This document shows, piece by piece, positions 1 to 6,541 of a stretch of DNA of 42,219 bases. The position numbers were made by a program, and so were the translations under genes. This stretch comes from a virus. Positions within the stretch are counted from its first letter, which is position 1, and every line of letters begins with the position of its first letter. The notes below the pieces were generated by a model. The model was not told the origin of the DNA. It ran no database searches and worked only from the letters and a program-made list of their open reading frames with translations. The stretch is from IMG/VR virus record IMGVR_UViG_3300017991_000185, positions 1-42,219 of that record; one strand, written 5' to 3'.

Positions 1-135
1 CTGGAACATTAAGTCAAGACTCATCTCCAATACCCTCTGGAGGGAATTATTCTCTAAATCCCTGGCAATGACATCGAATAACCCTTGGGCCTGGGCGGTC
101 TTTAATTCCGCTTCCGTTGCTGTCTTGTTCTTGCC
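1..135. repeat. Left copy of imperfect terminal repeat
   Basis: These 135 bases match 42085-42219 in the same orientation with 9 differences, all transitions (at 19, 21, 31, 49, 67, 73, 85, 100 and 124). Eight of the nine fall on third codon positions of the portal gene. Joining the copies restores one uninterrupted portal frame, so this is the overlap of a circular or terminally redundant genome, with allelic differences between the two ends. Confidence 0.92.
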
Positions 136-1305
136 GGAGATTCCCATTATGAACTCAGTAACAGCGGTTCCCTTCTCCATTTCCGTGTTCAGGAAATCAA
201 GGGAATTGTAAACATCATTTCCTACGTTATTGGTCCTGACTTCTCTGACAACCTCTTCCGGGGTATGCTTGAAAATCAACTTGCCGGGATATAACGAAGT
301 TAAATTCCTCGGCTCCTGTATCTGGGTCGGGCGGACCTCAAACATTTTGTTCACGGAAAAGTTCAGATTATCAACCACCATATTCACGATGTTGTTGTAT
401 GCATATTGCATCGTGACCACCGGCTCTACCAAAGAAACCCCGCATATCCCCCGATGAGGATAAACGATGGGAACGGTAGGAACGTAAGGCGGAAGCTGGT
501 GGTCGAATGGGTTCTTCTGTTTGCGAATCAGATACTTATCATTGGCAATTACGAGAATCCGATTTCTCTCCACGCTTTTGCCATCCTCCGAAACAACGTC
601 CCCCCAATACTGGAGCAGCCCAACCTTCTTGTCGTCGTTCTTCTGGTGCTGGGAGAGGCCCCTCCTCCTGCGCCTCTCCTCTTCGTCCTGCTTGTGAAAA
701 TCCTCTTCAATTTTATTTACCTCGCGCATCTTGTATATTGATTTACCTGCGCGTTTATTTATATCCTTTGCCATCTCCCGCAGGTCGGCCAGGTCCATTT
801 CTGCATACTCAATAATATATTTAGGGCGCTTTTCCGAGGGCTCGAATAGCGGGTCGATATAGACATTAAGAATATCTACGTTATAAAACTGAAGCCCGCC
901 GTCCCATAGGACCTTCGGCATTCCCAATCCCAAGAGGAACGCGCCTTTAATCATTTCTCCGTAGGTATTGGCAAAATTAGAATCTTCCAGGTGGCGCTTA
1001 AATAGTTTTTCTACGAGAGGCGCAGCCCGCCTTGCCACTTCGTCGTTTTCAAGTTTCGGTTCGAGCTTGAATAATTTCCTCGTGGAAAGAACGGCCCTCT
1101 TGACCATCGAAGAGGATTGTTCCACCGCCATATATAATTTCGGGATGAAACATTTGCTCTGCCAGTCCTTCTTGGCGGAATAGTCCTGCCGGTTCTGATA
1201 TAAATTCCACAATTCCTGCCACTTCGCGCGACGAGACCTTGAGGCGTCCTTGGCGCGCTTTTTCTGGCTGATTACATATTGTATAACTCGCTCGGATTTG
1301 TTCAT
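1..1305 (-). CDS. Portal protein, N-terminal 435 codons (runs off left edge)
   Basis: The frame is open from ATG at 1305 to the left edge and continues in frame at 42084 after the terminal overlap, giving about 550 residues in total, a usual portal size. It follows the large terminase and precedes the head genes, the standard portal position. Visible are a basic N terminus (MNKSERVIQY), many aromatic and charged segments, a very basic run near residues 215-220, and a central stretch (about 295-340) with VVTMQYAYNNIVNMVVDNL-type helices like those of podovirus portals. As family knowledge, portals form the dodecameric ring at one capsid vertex for DNA packaging and tail attachment. The assignment rests on position, size and general portal character. 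Confidence 0.82.
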   Translation of the reverse strand, partial: MNKSERVIQYVISQKKRAKDASRSRRAKWQELWNLYQNRQDYSAKKDWQSKCFIPKLYMAVEQSSSMVKRAVLSTRKLFKLEPKLENDEVARRAAPLVEKLFKRHLEDSNFANTYGEMIKGAFLLGLGMPKVLWDGGLQFYNVDILNVYIDPLFEPSEKRPKYIIEYAEMDLADLREMAKDINKRAGKSIYKMREVNKIEEDFHKQDEEERRRRRGLSQHQKNDDKKVGLLQYWGDVVSEDGKSVERNRILVIANDKYLIRKQKNPFDHQLPPYVPTVPIVYPHRGICGVSLVEPVVTMQYAYNNIVNMVVDNLNFSVNKMFEVRPTQIQEPRNLTSLYPGKLIFKHTPEEVVREVRTNNVGNDVYNSLDFLNTEMEKGTAVTEFIMGISGKNKTATEAELKTAQAQGLFDVIARDLENNSLQRVLEMSLDLMFQ

Positions 1306-2618
1306 ACGAATAACGTCTTTGGAGAATAAGAATTTGCTATATCAGAATCAGACTCTTCAATGTAAGGCGCGTCGGGCTCCGGGGCCTTCCTTAGCGCCCA
1401 TAGCCCAAGAACAAAGGCGTCGCCCTGGTCGGGGCTCCTGCCTAACCGCTTCTTGACGTCCTTTTTCTTCTCGATGACCACCTGGCCCTTGGAATTGACT
1501 GCATAGGTATGAGCGGCCAGGTCCTCAATGAGCTTGTCGTCGTCGGGCAAACATACTTCCCCCTCCCGGAAAACATCCTGGGCGTGGAACCACATCTCGG
1601 CCTTTAGGTTTTTGTAATGTTCCTTGTCCTCGGCCAAAGCGCCTGAATTAACGCCCATCACCGGAGCGCCTAATTCGTGCAAACGGCTTCTTATCCCCGC
1701 ACCTATGCCAATCTCATCTACCGCGATAAGAGAAGAATGGACGTTTCGGTGCATCCGGTAAATCCTTCCGGCGGTTTCCATTGGCTCTTTTTTTAAGAGG
1801 TATTCAGTGGCAATGATTCGCGGGCCCTCAAACGCATATATGACCGTGTGGTCGTCCCCGAACTCCGCAGGGTCGCAGGAAATTACCCTTTTGGGGGGCT
1901 TGAAGAAATTCAACTGCCTGTCAACGGATTCCAATAAGTCTCTGTACGGAATTATCTTGTCGGCAGTGTCCGTCTCCTCCCACGAGTTAAGGACGTATCT
2001 CCTGTAATGCGCAGGAGATTGCTCCTCCATCTTCTTTAAGTCTTTAATGAAATCTTCAGGGAGGTTTTCTCGATTGTCAAAAGTAGTGGCTTCGTGAAGG
2101 TCATAATCGGAATCGTCGGTGTTCTTCCATAATCGCCATATCCAGTTATGGCCGTTGGTATTGGCTATGATTACCCCCTGATGGGGGACGTTCTCCCTTC
2201 TTAACCTGCCTCGTAATTTCTGGAACTCCTGGTCGGACTCGAATTCTTCAGCCTGTTCTATTAAAAACCAGCCCAGATTGACGTTCTGGACGATACCCGC
2301 CAGCTCGTCCATATGACGGAACATTATCTCTGAGCCGTTGGGTAATCTAACATCCTTTGAAGAAGGGACCTTTATCCTTGTGTATCGCTGGAAGTCCTTG
2401 ATGGTAGAATCACGAAGGTCGGTGAAGTTCTTTCTGACAATCAAGCCCAGGTTATTGGGATGATTGGACAGGACCAAGCCCTTCAGTATCCCGCACATCG
2501 TCTTACCAGTGCCCCAGGCGCTCACCATCGCAGGGAACCGAGCCTGCGAAGAAAAGAAGGACATCTGGAAGGGCTCCAGCTCCAAATCCCACTTTTTGGA
2601 CACCTGGTTACGTTTCAA
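1302..2618 (-). CDS. terL: Terminase large subunit
   Basis: A 438-residue ATPase-nuclease that cuts and pumps phage DNA into the prohead. A Walker A motif (SAWGTGKT) lies at residues 33-40 and an acidic Walker B-like FLIEQAEEF follows near 120-130. The C-terminal RNase H-like nuclease shows SCDPAEFGDD, VDEIG and DQGDAF, giving the expected acidic metal ligands. The start is uncertain: the longest frame begins with TTG at 2618, which has only a weak GGGAA upstream, and an in-frame GTG five codons later sits in a better purine context. It overlaps the portal start by 4 nt, so the two are translationally coupled. Confidence 0.93.
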   Translation of the reverse strand: MKRNQVSKKWDLELEPFQMSFFSSQARFPAMVSAWGTGKTMCGILKGLVLSNHPNNLGLIVRKNFTDLRDSTIKDFQRYTRIKVPSSKDVRLPNGSEIMFRHMDELAGIVQNVNLGWFLIEQAEEFESDQEFQKLRGRLRRENVPHQGVIIANTNGHNWIWRLWKNTDDSDYDLHEATTFDNRENLPEDFIKDLKKMEEQSPAHYRRYVLNSWEETDTADKIIPYRDLLESVDRQLNFFKPPKRVISCDPAEFGDDHTVIYAFEGPRIIATEYLLKKEPMETAGRIYRMHRNVHSSLIAVDEIGIGAGIRSRLHELGAPVMGVNSGALAEDKEHYKNLKAEMWFHAQDVFREGEVCLPDDDKLIEDLAAHTYAVNSKGQVVIEKKKDVKKRLGRSPDQGDAFVLGLWALRKAPEPDAPYIEESDSDIANSYSPKTLFV

Positions 2619-2659
2619 AAAGTCAAGTTCCCGACATAGTCAAGTGTGTATAAACATCG

Positions 2660-2677
2660 ACACTTATTGATAAGTGT
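2660..2677. promoter_or_regulatory. 18-bp perfect palindrome upstream of terminase
   Basis: ACACTTAT-TG-ATAAGTGT is a perfect inverted repeat in the 68-nt gap between the nuclease gene and the large terminase. A related half-site (AAGTGTG) lies at 2642-2648. It could be an operator or a short RNA hairpin; there is no T-run to make it a terminator. Confidence 0.45.
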
Positions 2678-2686
2678 GGATGGGTT

Positions 2687-3355
2687 TTAATCACGCGTTT
2701 TGGCGGCCGCAAGCTCGGAATAGAGTTTCTGTGACACAATTTTGCGGAGGATTTCGTTTATTTTATCGTCGCAGTTGTCGTCAACGGAGACCCTCACAAA
2801 CTCGCAGCCAAGAGCGTTTTCTATGCGCATCTGCCGCAAAGAATCGGCTTCCAAATGCTTGGAATGATGTTCTTCATCAACCTCTATTGCGATATTCCAA
2901 AGGGGCAGGTAGAAATCGACCCAATATAACTGAACCTGGGTTTCTACAGGATACTGCCGCCATACAGGCCCAATCCCAGCCAAAATCCGCATCAGTCGCT
3001 CAGCGAAGCATTCTTCTGCTCTCAATGCGGAAGTATCAGTTAACGGAAGCAGGTTCTCCCCGCAGAATTCGGAGAGCCGAGCTGTAACATCTGCCGGAAT
3101 TGCCCTGCGGAATCGGGTTAACAACAAACGAACTCCTTCTCTGGTATATTTGTAACGATGCCTCGCCCCACCCCAACTATTTGAACTAACCGGTATTTTT
3201 GAGCGGAAATTCTCGCCGTATGCATCAAAATTATTCCGCCTTGCAGCCCGGTTAATAATGCGGGTAGGTACATCTAAAATTTCAGCAAGCTCGCAATCGA
3301 GCAATTCTACCCCTTCTGCTCTTCCAACGCTCTTCGCGGTGGGCCAGCTTCTCAC
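2687..3355 (-). CDS. DUF559/Vsr-like PD-(D/E)XK endonuclease with N-terminal helix-turn-helix
   Basis: A 222-residue protein. The N-terminal half (about residues 15-90) resembles a DNA-binding module that begins LLDCELAEILDVP. The C-terminal half carries a nuclease core: VDFYLPLWNIAIEVDEEHH (VDF acidic residue, then E-x-D and HH) followed by R-x-x-x-x-x-LG-x-EFVRV, as in very-short-patch-repair-like and DUF559 endonucleases. The gene lies between the small and large terminase genes, a common place for homing-type or packaging nucleases. The start is uncertain. ATG 3355 overlaps an upstream small frame by 74 nt. A TTG further in, with AGAAGGGG about 5 nt upstream, is a credible alternative. 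Confidence 0.72.
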   Translation of the reverse strand: MRSWPTAKSVGRAEGVELLDCELAEILDVPTRIINRAARRNNFDAYGENFRSKIPVSSNSWGGARHRYKYTREGVRLLLTRFRRAIPADVTARLSEFCGENLLPLTDTSALRAEECFAERLMRILAGIGPVWRQYPVETQVQLYWVDFYLPLWNIAIEVDEEHHSKHLEADSLRQMRIENALGCEFVRVSVDDNCDDKINEILRKIVSQKLYSELAAAKTRD

Positions 3356-3440
3356 GCTCCTGGGCCACAGATTTCTCTCTGTCAGGCTTGCCCTCGATGA
3401 AAGTCTTGTGGATTATTTCTGCGGCGTCTGTGAGCATCAT
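3282..3440 (-). CDS. Small charged protein, 52 aa, overlapping the nuclease gene
   Basis: The frame starts with two consecutive ATGs at 3440 and 3437, with AAGGG about 10 nt upstream, and encodes a helical, charged peptide (MMLTDAAEIIHKTFIEG..., rich in E, K and R). It overlaps the start of the endonuclease in another frame by 74 nt. Either it is a separate gene, or the nuclease N terminus is joined by frameshifting, because the helical region leads up to the point where the nuclease frame becomes protein-like. Not recognised as a family. Confidence 0.45.
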   Translation of the reverse strand: MMLTDAAEIIHKTFIEGKPDREKSVAQEREKLAHREERWKSRRGRIARLRAC

Positions 3441-3658
3441 ATAATAAGAAATCCCTTATTATAGCTTTGGGCCGAAAAGTAGAATAAGGGCCAGCGCCCG
3501 CCACTAAAATGCCCGGATTGACCGGCTCCGGGCGGGCCTTAGCGCCATCCCACTGATTTATGGCTCAGCGGTCGCAAGCCGCCTTAAGGCCAAAATCCCG
3601 CCTGAGGCTCGAAAAATACGGACGAATACAATTTTTCGTGGCCAAGAGAGGTCCACAA
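3441..3658. other. Short non-coding stretch with hairpins
   Basis: No convincing gene is seen. An 8-bp inverted repeat ATAATAAG/CTTATTAT (3441-3462) lies immediately upstream of the start at 3440 and could fold around its ribosome binding site. A second hairpin CGAAAAAT/ATTTTTCG pairs 3610-3617 with 3631-3638. Neither has a clear U-tract on the minus strand. Confidence 0.4.
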
Positions 3659-3796
3659 TCAGTCAAAGCGATACCAGAGCTCCTTAAGAGCCTCCTCCTC
3701 ATCCATAGCCCTTAAAAGGGCAAGGGCGGTTTTCTCGGATTCTGATAGGTTTTGGGACTCCAAAGTGCTGGGACTCCAAAAGTTATGGGACTCCAA
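3659..3796 (-). CDS. Possible small acidic protein, 45 aa
   Basis: An open frame from TTG at 3796 to TGA at 3659-3661, ending in the protein-like segment LSESEKTALALLRAMDEEE and WYRFD. Its N-terminal third is encoded by the three TGGGACTCCAAA repeats. No strong ribosome binding site precedes the first TTG. A later TTG after the third repeat has GGAG 10 nt upstream. It lies between the small terminase and the nuclease gene in the packaging block. Function unknown. Confidence 0.38.
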   Translation of the reverse strand: MESHNFWSPSTLESQNLSESEKTALALLRAMDEEEALKELWYRFD

Positions 3797-3797
3797 A
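3753..3797. repeat. Three tandem TGGGACTCCAAA repeats
   Basis: Exact 12-bp copies at 3753-3764, 3769-3780 and 3786-3797, spaced 16-17 bp apart. A one-mismatch copy (TGGGAGTCCAAA) lies at 40798-40809 just upstream of the scaffold gene. They may be binding sites or only a local duplication inside the small frame at 3659-3796. Confidence 0.6.
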
Positions 3798-3876
3798 AGT
3801 TATGGCTTTAGGGTCTCTTTTTTACTTATCCCACCTGCCCCTAACCGCCCCCGTGGTCCGGGGGTTACCCGCCCCC

Positions 3877-4302
3877 CTAGTTGCGCCCAAAGCGCCCTTC
3901 AGGGGCCTTTTGGGGCCTTGCAGGGGCCTCTAGGGGCCCTTTGGACTTAATATTGATGCTCAGCCCATCCCCGGACTGCTCCAAGCGATCCGTAAAGAGC
4001 GCCTGCGACTTGCCCAAGAGCTCCAGGGCCCTTATGCGGTCCGCATCCTTTTTGGCAGGATCAAAGGCGATATCGGCAAGGCCCTGCAGGATATCCTCGG
4101 CTTTATGACGCCCCCTTGCCCGCTCAGCGGCCCTTAGGCGCTCAATAGCGGCCCTAACCTTACTATTTGCTAATAGCTCACTCCCTCGGACCGTAGCGCC
4201 TTTGGGGCTATATCCTGCTCTTATCGCTGCCTGCGTGGCATTATTATCTATAATGTACTCCGATGCAAAAACAGCTTGCCTATCTGTCAGCAACTTGCCC
4301 AA
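3877..4302 (-). CDS. terS: Terminase small subunit (Terminase_2-like)
   Basis: A 141-residue DNA-recognition subunit of the packaging motor. It opens with the hallmark of the family: LTDRQAVFASEYIIDNNATQ followed by AAIRAGYSPKGA and ELLANSKVRAAIERL, the helix-turn-helix and linker seen in small terminases. A helical oligomerisation region follows. The C-terminal tail (LEAPARPQKAPEGRFGRN) is Pro/Gly-rich and is encoded by four imperfect AGGGGCC repeats at about 3900-3945, probably a low-complexity extension. It overlaps the upstream 70-aa gene by 23 nt and precedes the nuclease and large terminase. Confidence 0.9.
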   Translation of the reverse strand: MGKLLTDRQAVFASEYIIDNNATQAAIRAGYSPKGATVRGSELLANSKVRAAIERLRAAERARGRHKAEDILQGLADIAFDPAKKDADRIRALELLGKSQALFTDRLEQSGDGLSINIKSKGPLEAPARPQKAPEGRFGRN

Positions 4303-4492
4303 AATACCCTCTCGCGCTCCTGGTTAACTCGATATCTCTTATCTGGCGCTCTAGCTCGTCCAGATCGCCGAACAACACCTTATTTACTAATTCATCCGCC
4401 CGACCGCTGCACACAGGCAATATATCTACTACTATCAAGCGCCTAATCTCTTTAATGCTCTCTAATGCCTTGCCCGTTTCTGCCAGCATCAC
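4280..4492 (-). CDS. Hypothetical helical protein, 70 aa
   Basis: A small protein, largely helical and acidic in the middle (ALESIKEIRRLIVVDILPV; GDLDELERQIRDIEL). It starts at GTG 4492 or the adjacent ATG 4489, with AGGTAG just upstream, two bases after the previous stop. It overlaps the small terminase by 23 nt. Its place directly before the terminase suggests a packaging or transcription accessory role, but no family is recognised. Confidence 0.68.
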   Translation of the reverse strand: MMLAETGKALESIKEIRRLIVVDILPVCSGRADELVNKVLFGDLDELERQIRDIELTRSARGYFGQVADR

Positions 4493-4494
4493 AT

Positions 4495-4692
4495 CTACCT
4501 ATCATAGATATCATCATCCCTGCGCATTGCTTTGTTTTCCGCCAGCCTATCCGCGTATCCCCGCTGCGGCTTATCAATGCGCCTCAATCGGCGCTCTTCA
4601 GCCCGCAAATCCTTATCTGTACACCTGTGTTTCCCTGCCAGCAGCTTGATATCATGCCGCCCGCAAATCGGACAATAAAGCTCGTCATCCAT
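4495..4692 (-). CDS. Zinc-ribbon protein, first gene of the leftward operon, 65 aa
   Basis: The N terminus has a CPICG knuckle followed by a single Cys (HRC) about 15 residues later and His residues, so it may bind zinc. The rest is highly charged (RAEERRLRRIDK; MRRDDDIYDR). ATG 4692 is preceded by GGTAGGG at good spacing and by the minus-strand promoter at 4738-4766, so this is the promoter-proximal gene of the late/structural transcript. It could regulate that transcript; this is inference. Confidence 0.7.
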   Translation of the reverse strand: MDDELYCPICGRHDIKLLAGKHRCTDKDLRAEERRLRRIDKPQRGYADRLAENKAMRRDDDIYDR

Positions 4693-4737
4693 AACGCCCT
4701 ACCATATATAGTAGTTCCAGTCCATTTCAGTACATCC

Positions 4738-4766
4738 ATTATACCATATATTGATTCGCAAGTCAA
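4738..4766 (-). promoter_or_regulatory. Leftward sigma70-type promoter
   Basis: On the minus strand, TTGACT (4766-4761), a 17-bp spacer and a perfect TATAAT (4743-4738). The start would be near 4731, leaving a leader of about 40 nt before ATG 4692. It is the obvious promoter for the terminase-portal-head-tail direction. Confidence 0.85.
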
Positions 4767-4777
4767 GCGCAAAATCC

Positions 4778-4829
4778 AAGAAAATCAAAGTTTTTCCATT
4801 TTTCCCAGGTGTCCAGTCACAATTTTCTT
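4778..4829. promoter_or_regulatory. Inverted repeat between divergent promoters
   Basis: AAGAAAAT at 4778-4785 and ATTTTCTT at 4822-4829 face each other in the A/T-rich 92-bp interval between the two promoters. The position suits an operator for a switch protein, but none is recognised. Confidence 0.3.
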
Positions 4830-4858
4830 ATTTTTTAAGCGATTCTCCGGGGGCCAGC

Positions 4859-4887
4859 TTGACTTTTTGGCTTTTTCGTGCTATAAT
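4859..4887 (+). promoter_or_regulatory. Rightward sigma70-type promoter
   Basis: TTGACT (4859-4864), a 17-bp spacer and a perfect TATAAT (4882-4887). The start would be near 4894, about 34 nt before ATG 4928 with its GAAAGGGG ribosome site. It drives the early + operon. The -35, spacer length and -10 are identical in design to the leftward promoter. Confidence 0.88.
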
Positions 4888-4927
4888 ATGGTAGTGCGAA
4901 AAACAATTTAATTGAAAGGGGCAAAGA

Positions 4928-5185
4928 ATGAGAACGGTATCGCGCTTCACAAATTCAGTCAGTTATTGCGCGGCCCTGAGCAATGATTTCGAATCGTTGC
5001 GACAGGAAATGCTGACGTTTCTTACGCTTTGTAGTCAGAACGAAATGACTCCTGGCGTATATGCAAAATGGTATAATGCTTTCGAGAATTCAAGCCCTAA
5101 GGGTTTTGATTATGCCCTTCATAAACTGCCGCAGAAATGGCAACGACGATTCGTTCGTTATAGTACTGGCAAGATTGAAACATAA
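4928..5185 (+). CDS. Hypothetical early protein, 85 aa
   Basis: First gene of the rightward operon. A strong ribosome site (TTGAAAGGGG) lies 6 nt before the ATG. The protein is a compact, mainly helical sequence with three Cys/Trp-containing segments (FLTLCSQNEMTPGVYAKWYN; LPQKWQRRFVRYSTG) and no membrane segment. The promoter-proximal position suggests an early takeover or regulatory role. No family is recognised. Confidence 0.72.
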   Translation: MRTVSRFTNSVSYCAALSNDFESLRQEMLTFLTLCSQNEMTPGVYAKWYNAFENSSPKGFDYALHKLPQKWQRRFVRYSTGKIET

Positions 5186-5188
5186 TGG

Positions 5189-5210
5189 GCCGACTAACAA
5201 CCCGCCCCCG
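5189..5210 (+). repeat. 22-bp direct repeat, copy 1
   Basis: The stretch from GCCGACTAACAACC to CCCCCG recurs exactly at 5413-5434. Copy 1 is just after the stop of the first gene and forms the left side of the nested hairpin 5196-5243. Confidence 0.85.
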
Positions 5211-5243
5211 ACCGCTCCCCGGAGCGGGAGGGGATAGGTTGTT
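5196..5243 (+). ncRNA. Nested intercistronic hairpin
   Basis: Three consecutive paired segments fold as one long stem: AACAACC (5196-5202) with GGTTGTT (5237-5243), CCCC (5206-5209) with GGGG (5230-5233), and CCGCTC (5212-5217) with GAGCGG (5222-5227) around a CCCG loop. It ends 23 nt before ATG 5266 and has no U-tract, so RNA processing, stability or translation control is more likely than termination. Confidence 0.55.
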
Positions 5244-5265
5244 AACCTTTTGAAAGGGGCAAGTT

Positions 5266-5421
5266 ATGGAGCGCGTTATCGAGATTATCACAATCACGCC
5301 GGAACAAACCTACACAACTACAATCCGCTACAACCCTGATATCGACGGGGATATCTGGCAGCTCTGCCACCGCGTACATAAGCAGTACCGCGGAGCCACC
5401 GCTTATCGCTACGCCGACTAA
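5266..5421 (+). CDS. Hypothetical protein, 51 aa
   Basis: A short gene with a very strong ribosome site (TTGAAAGGGG, 6 nt before ATG 5266). It encodes a beta-like N terminus (MERVIEIITITPEQTYTTTI) and then a helical Cys/His segment (WQLCHRVHKQYRG). It lies between two copies of a 22-bp repeat; the second copy includes its own stop codon. Not recognised. Confidence 0.65.
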   Translation: MERVIEIITITPEQTYTTTIRYNPDIDGDIWQLCHRVHKQYRGATAYRYAD

Positions 5422-5434
5422 CAACCCGCCCCCG
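5413..5434 (+). repeat. 22-bp direct repeat, copy 2
   Basis: Exact second copy of 5189-5210, here overlapping the end of the 51-aa gene. The following 45 nt are G/C-rich with complementary runs (CCCCCGC with GCGGG..GGGGG) that could pair just before ATG 5479. Confidence 0.85.
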
Positions 5435-5478
5435 CCCCGGCCAGTACGGGCGTAGCTGCGAAAGCGGGCAGGGGGCTT

Positions 5479-5664
5479 ATGAAAACTAAAACAGAAATAG
5501 GACGCCTAAACGGGCACGAATATGTCTTGCAATACGGGCGAATGTGCGATGTCGGAGGTTACGAGATTAAGCTCCGCCGGTGGTTCTTGACCTGCGACGG
5601 CGAGTATGTCGGCGACTTCGCCACCAAACAAGAGGCTGTTGATTATTTAGAAAACGAGGCTTGA
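5479..5664 (+). CDS. Hypothetical protein, 61 aa
   Basis: A small protein with an alternating beta pattern and a C-terminal helix (GDFATKQEAVDYLENEA), the layout of small beta-beta-alpha phage proteins. The start ATG 5479 follows AGGGGG. No function can be assigned. It is part of the promoter-proximal cluster of small + strand genes. Confidence 0.62.
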   Translation: MKTKTEIGRLNGHEYVLQYGRMCDVGGYEIKLRRWFLTCDGEYVGDFATKQEAVDYLENEA

Positions 5665-5707
5665 TGAGGTCGCACAGGGCGACCGCAAAGAAGAAAGGGG
5701 CTTGATG

Positions 5708-6028
5708 ATGAAAGTGCCAAAAAGCGCATTTAAGGTAGCGGCTTGCCGCGTGAAGTCCGACTTCGCAACCGGCCATTATGTGCTCGAATTGTGGTGCGGG
5801 CTGGACTCGCAAGGCAAAAAAACAAGCTACCACCGCGAACCCGCGTTGTGGATTGCAGAACACGCCAACGGCAACGACAAAATCCTGCGGTATAGCGGGA
5901 GAAACCTGGAACAGGCAAACACGGACTACGACAAAGCCCTTGCCGAAGTCAAACGCTGTGCCGGAATAGGCGTAGTGGAAATACTGCGAGTTTTCGATAT
6001 ACGAAGAACCCAAAAGCAAGGGGCTTAA
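5708..6028 (+). CDS. Hypothetical protein, about 106 aa
   Basis: Mixed alpha/beta soluble protein with no recognised domain. Two consecutive ATGs occur at 5705 and 5708. The AAAGGGG at 5694-5700 is 7 nt from 5708 but only 4 nt from 5705, so 5708 is preferred. It is followed after 1 nt by the next gene. Confidence 0.66.
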   Translation: MKVPKSAFKVAACRVKSDFATGHYVLELWCGLDSQGKKTSYHREPALWIAEHANGNDKILRYSGRNLEQANTDYDKALAEVKRCAGIGVVEILRVFDIRRTQKQGA

Positions 6029-6029
6029 G

Positions 6030-6218
6030 ATGAGCGCAGAACAACAAGCCATTGAGAGCTTTGCCAAAATGCCATTGAGCAGGTTGCGCAAATATCAGAC
6101 AATAAACGAAATCCAAACCCGACTGGCGTACCGGGACAAAAAAGACTTTGCGCTTGAACGCCTGCAAAAAATGGCACAGATATTAACCGAGGCGGTACTA
6201 ATTAAAACCAGCAATTAA
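6030..6218 (+). CDS. Hypothetical helical protein, 62 aa
   Basis: A short, almost fully helical, basic protein (MSAEQQAIESFAKMPLSRL...). ATG 6030 has AAGGGG 6 nt upstream and follows the previous stop by one base. No family is recognised. It is the last gene before a strong intercistronic hairpin. Confidence 0.62.
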   Translation: MSAEQQAIESFAKMPLSRLRKYQTINEIQTRLAYRDKKDFALERLQKMAQILTEAVLIKTSN

Positions 6219-6223
6219 CGCAA

Positions 6224-6276
6224 GCCCCCGGCTCTGCTGAGCCCCTTTCAAGCCCTGAAAGTGCCGGGCCGGGGGC
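6224..6276 (+). ncRNA. Intercistronic hairpin
   Basis: GCCCCCGGC (6224-6232) pairs perfectly with GCCGGGGGC (6268-6276), and an inner CTTTCA (6245-6250) pairs with TGAAAG (6256-6261). There is no U-run after the stem, which is followed directly by the GAAAGGA ribosome site of the next gene. It is the second strong stem in this cluster placed just before a start codon. Confidence 0.55.
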
Positions 6277-6295
6277 ATTATGAAAGGAAAAGAAA

Positions 6296-6541
6296 ATGCC
6301 GAGACAATACCAAAAAGGCGGAAGCATTGATATTGTGGTTCTAATGAGCCCGGACGATATTAGCATTGAATTCTTCCCAATAACACAAGAAGCCGAAATC
6401 GAGCAAATAGCAAAGCAGCTAAACAAAAAAAACGGTTGTAACGGAAATCGCAACTATCACACTGAAATTCGCAATGTCCTGAAAGCTAAATATCCCCATC
6501 TAACCGGCGACAAACCAAAAGACTTGTCGAGGTATCTCTAA
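6296..6541 (+). CDS. Hypothetical protein, 81 aa
   Basis: ATG 6296 follows GAAAGGAAAAGAA. Soluble alpha/beta protein with a central helix (ITQEAEIEQIAKQLNKKNG) and an Asn/Lys-rich middle. It overlaps the next gene by one base (TAATG). No recognised domain. Confidence 0.62.
   Translation: MPRQYQKGGSIDIVVLMSPDDISIEFFPITQEAEIEQIAKQLNKKNGCNGNRNYHTEIRNVLKAKYPHLTGDKPKDLSRYL

Noticed and set aside
2637-2660. Leftward promoter for the large terminase from the two TTGACT sequences
   Set aside because: No TATAAT-like -10 lies at 15-19 bp from either TTGACT.
3797-3876. Intrinsic terminator between the small terminase and the 45-aa frame
   Set aside because: A G/C stem (CCCCCG/CGGGGG) exists, but no T-run follows it on the minus strand and transcription must continue to the large terminase.
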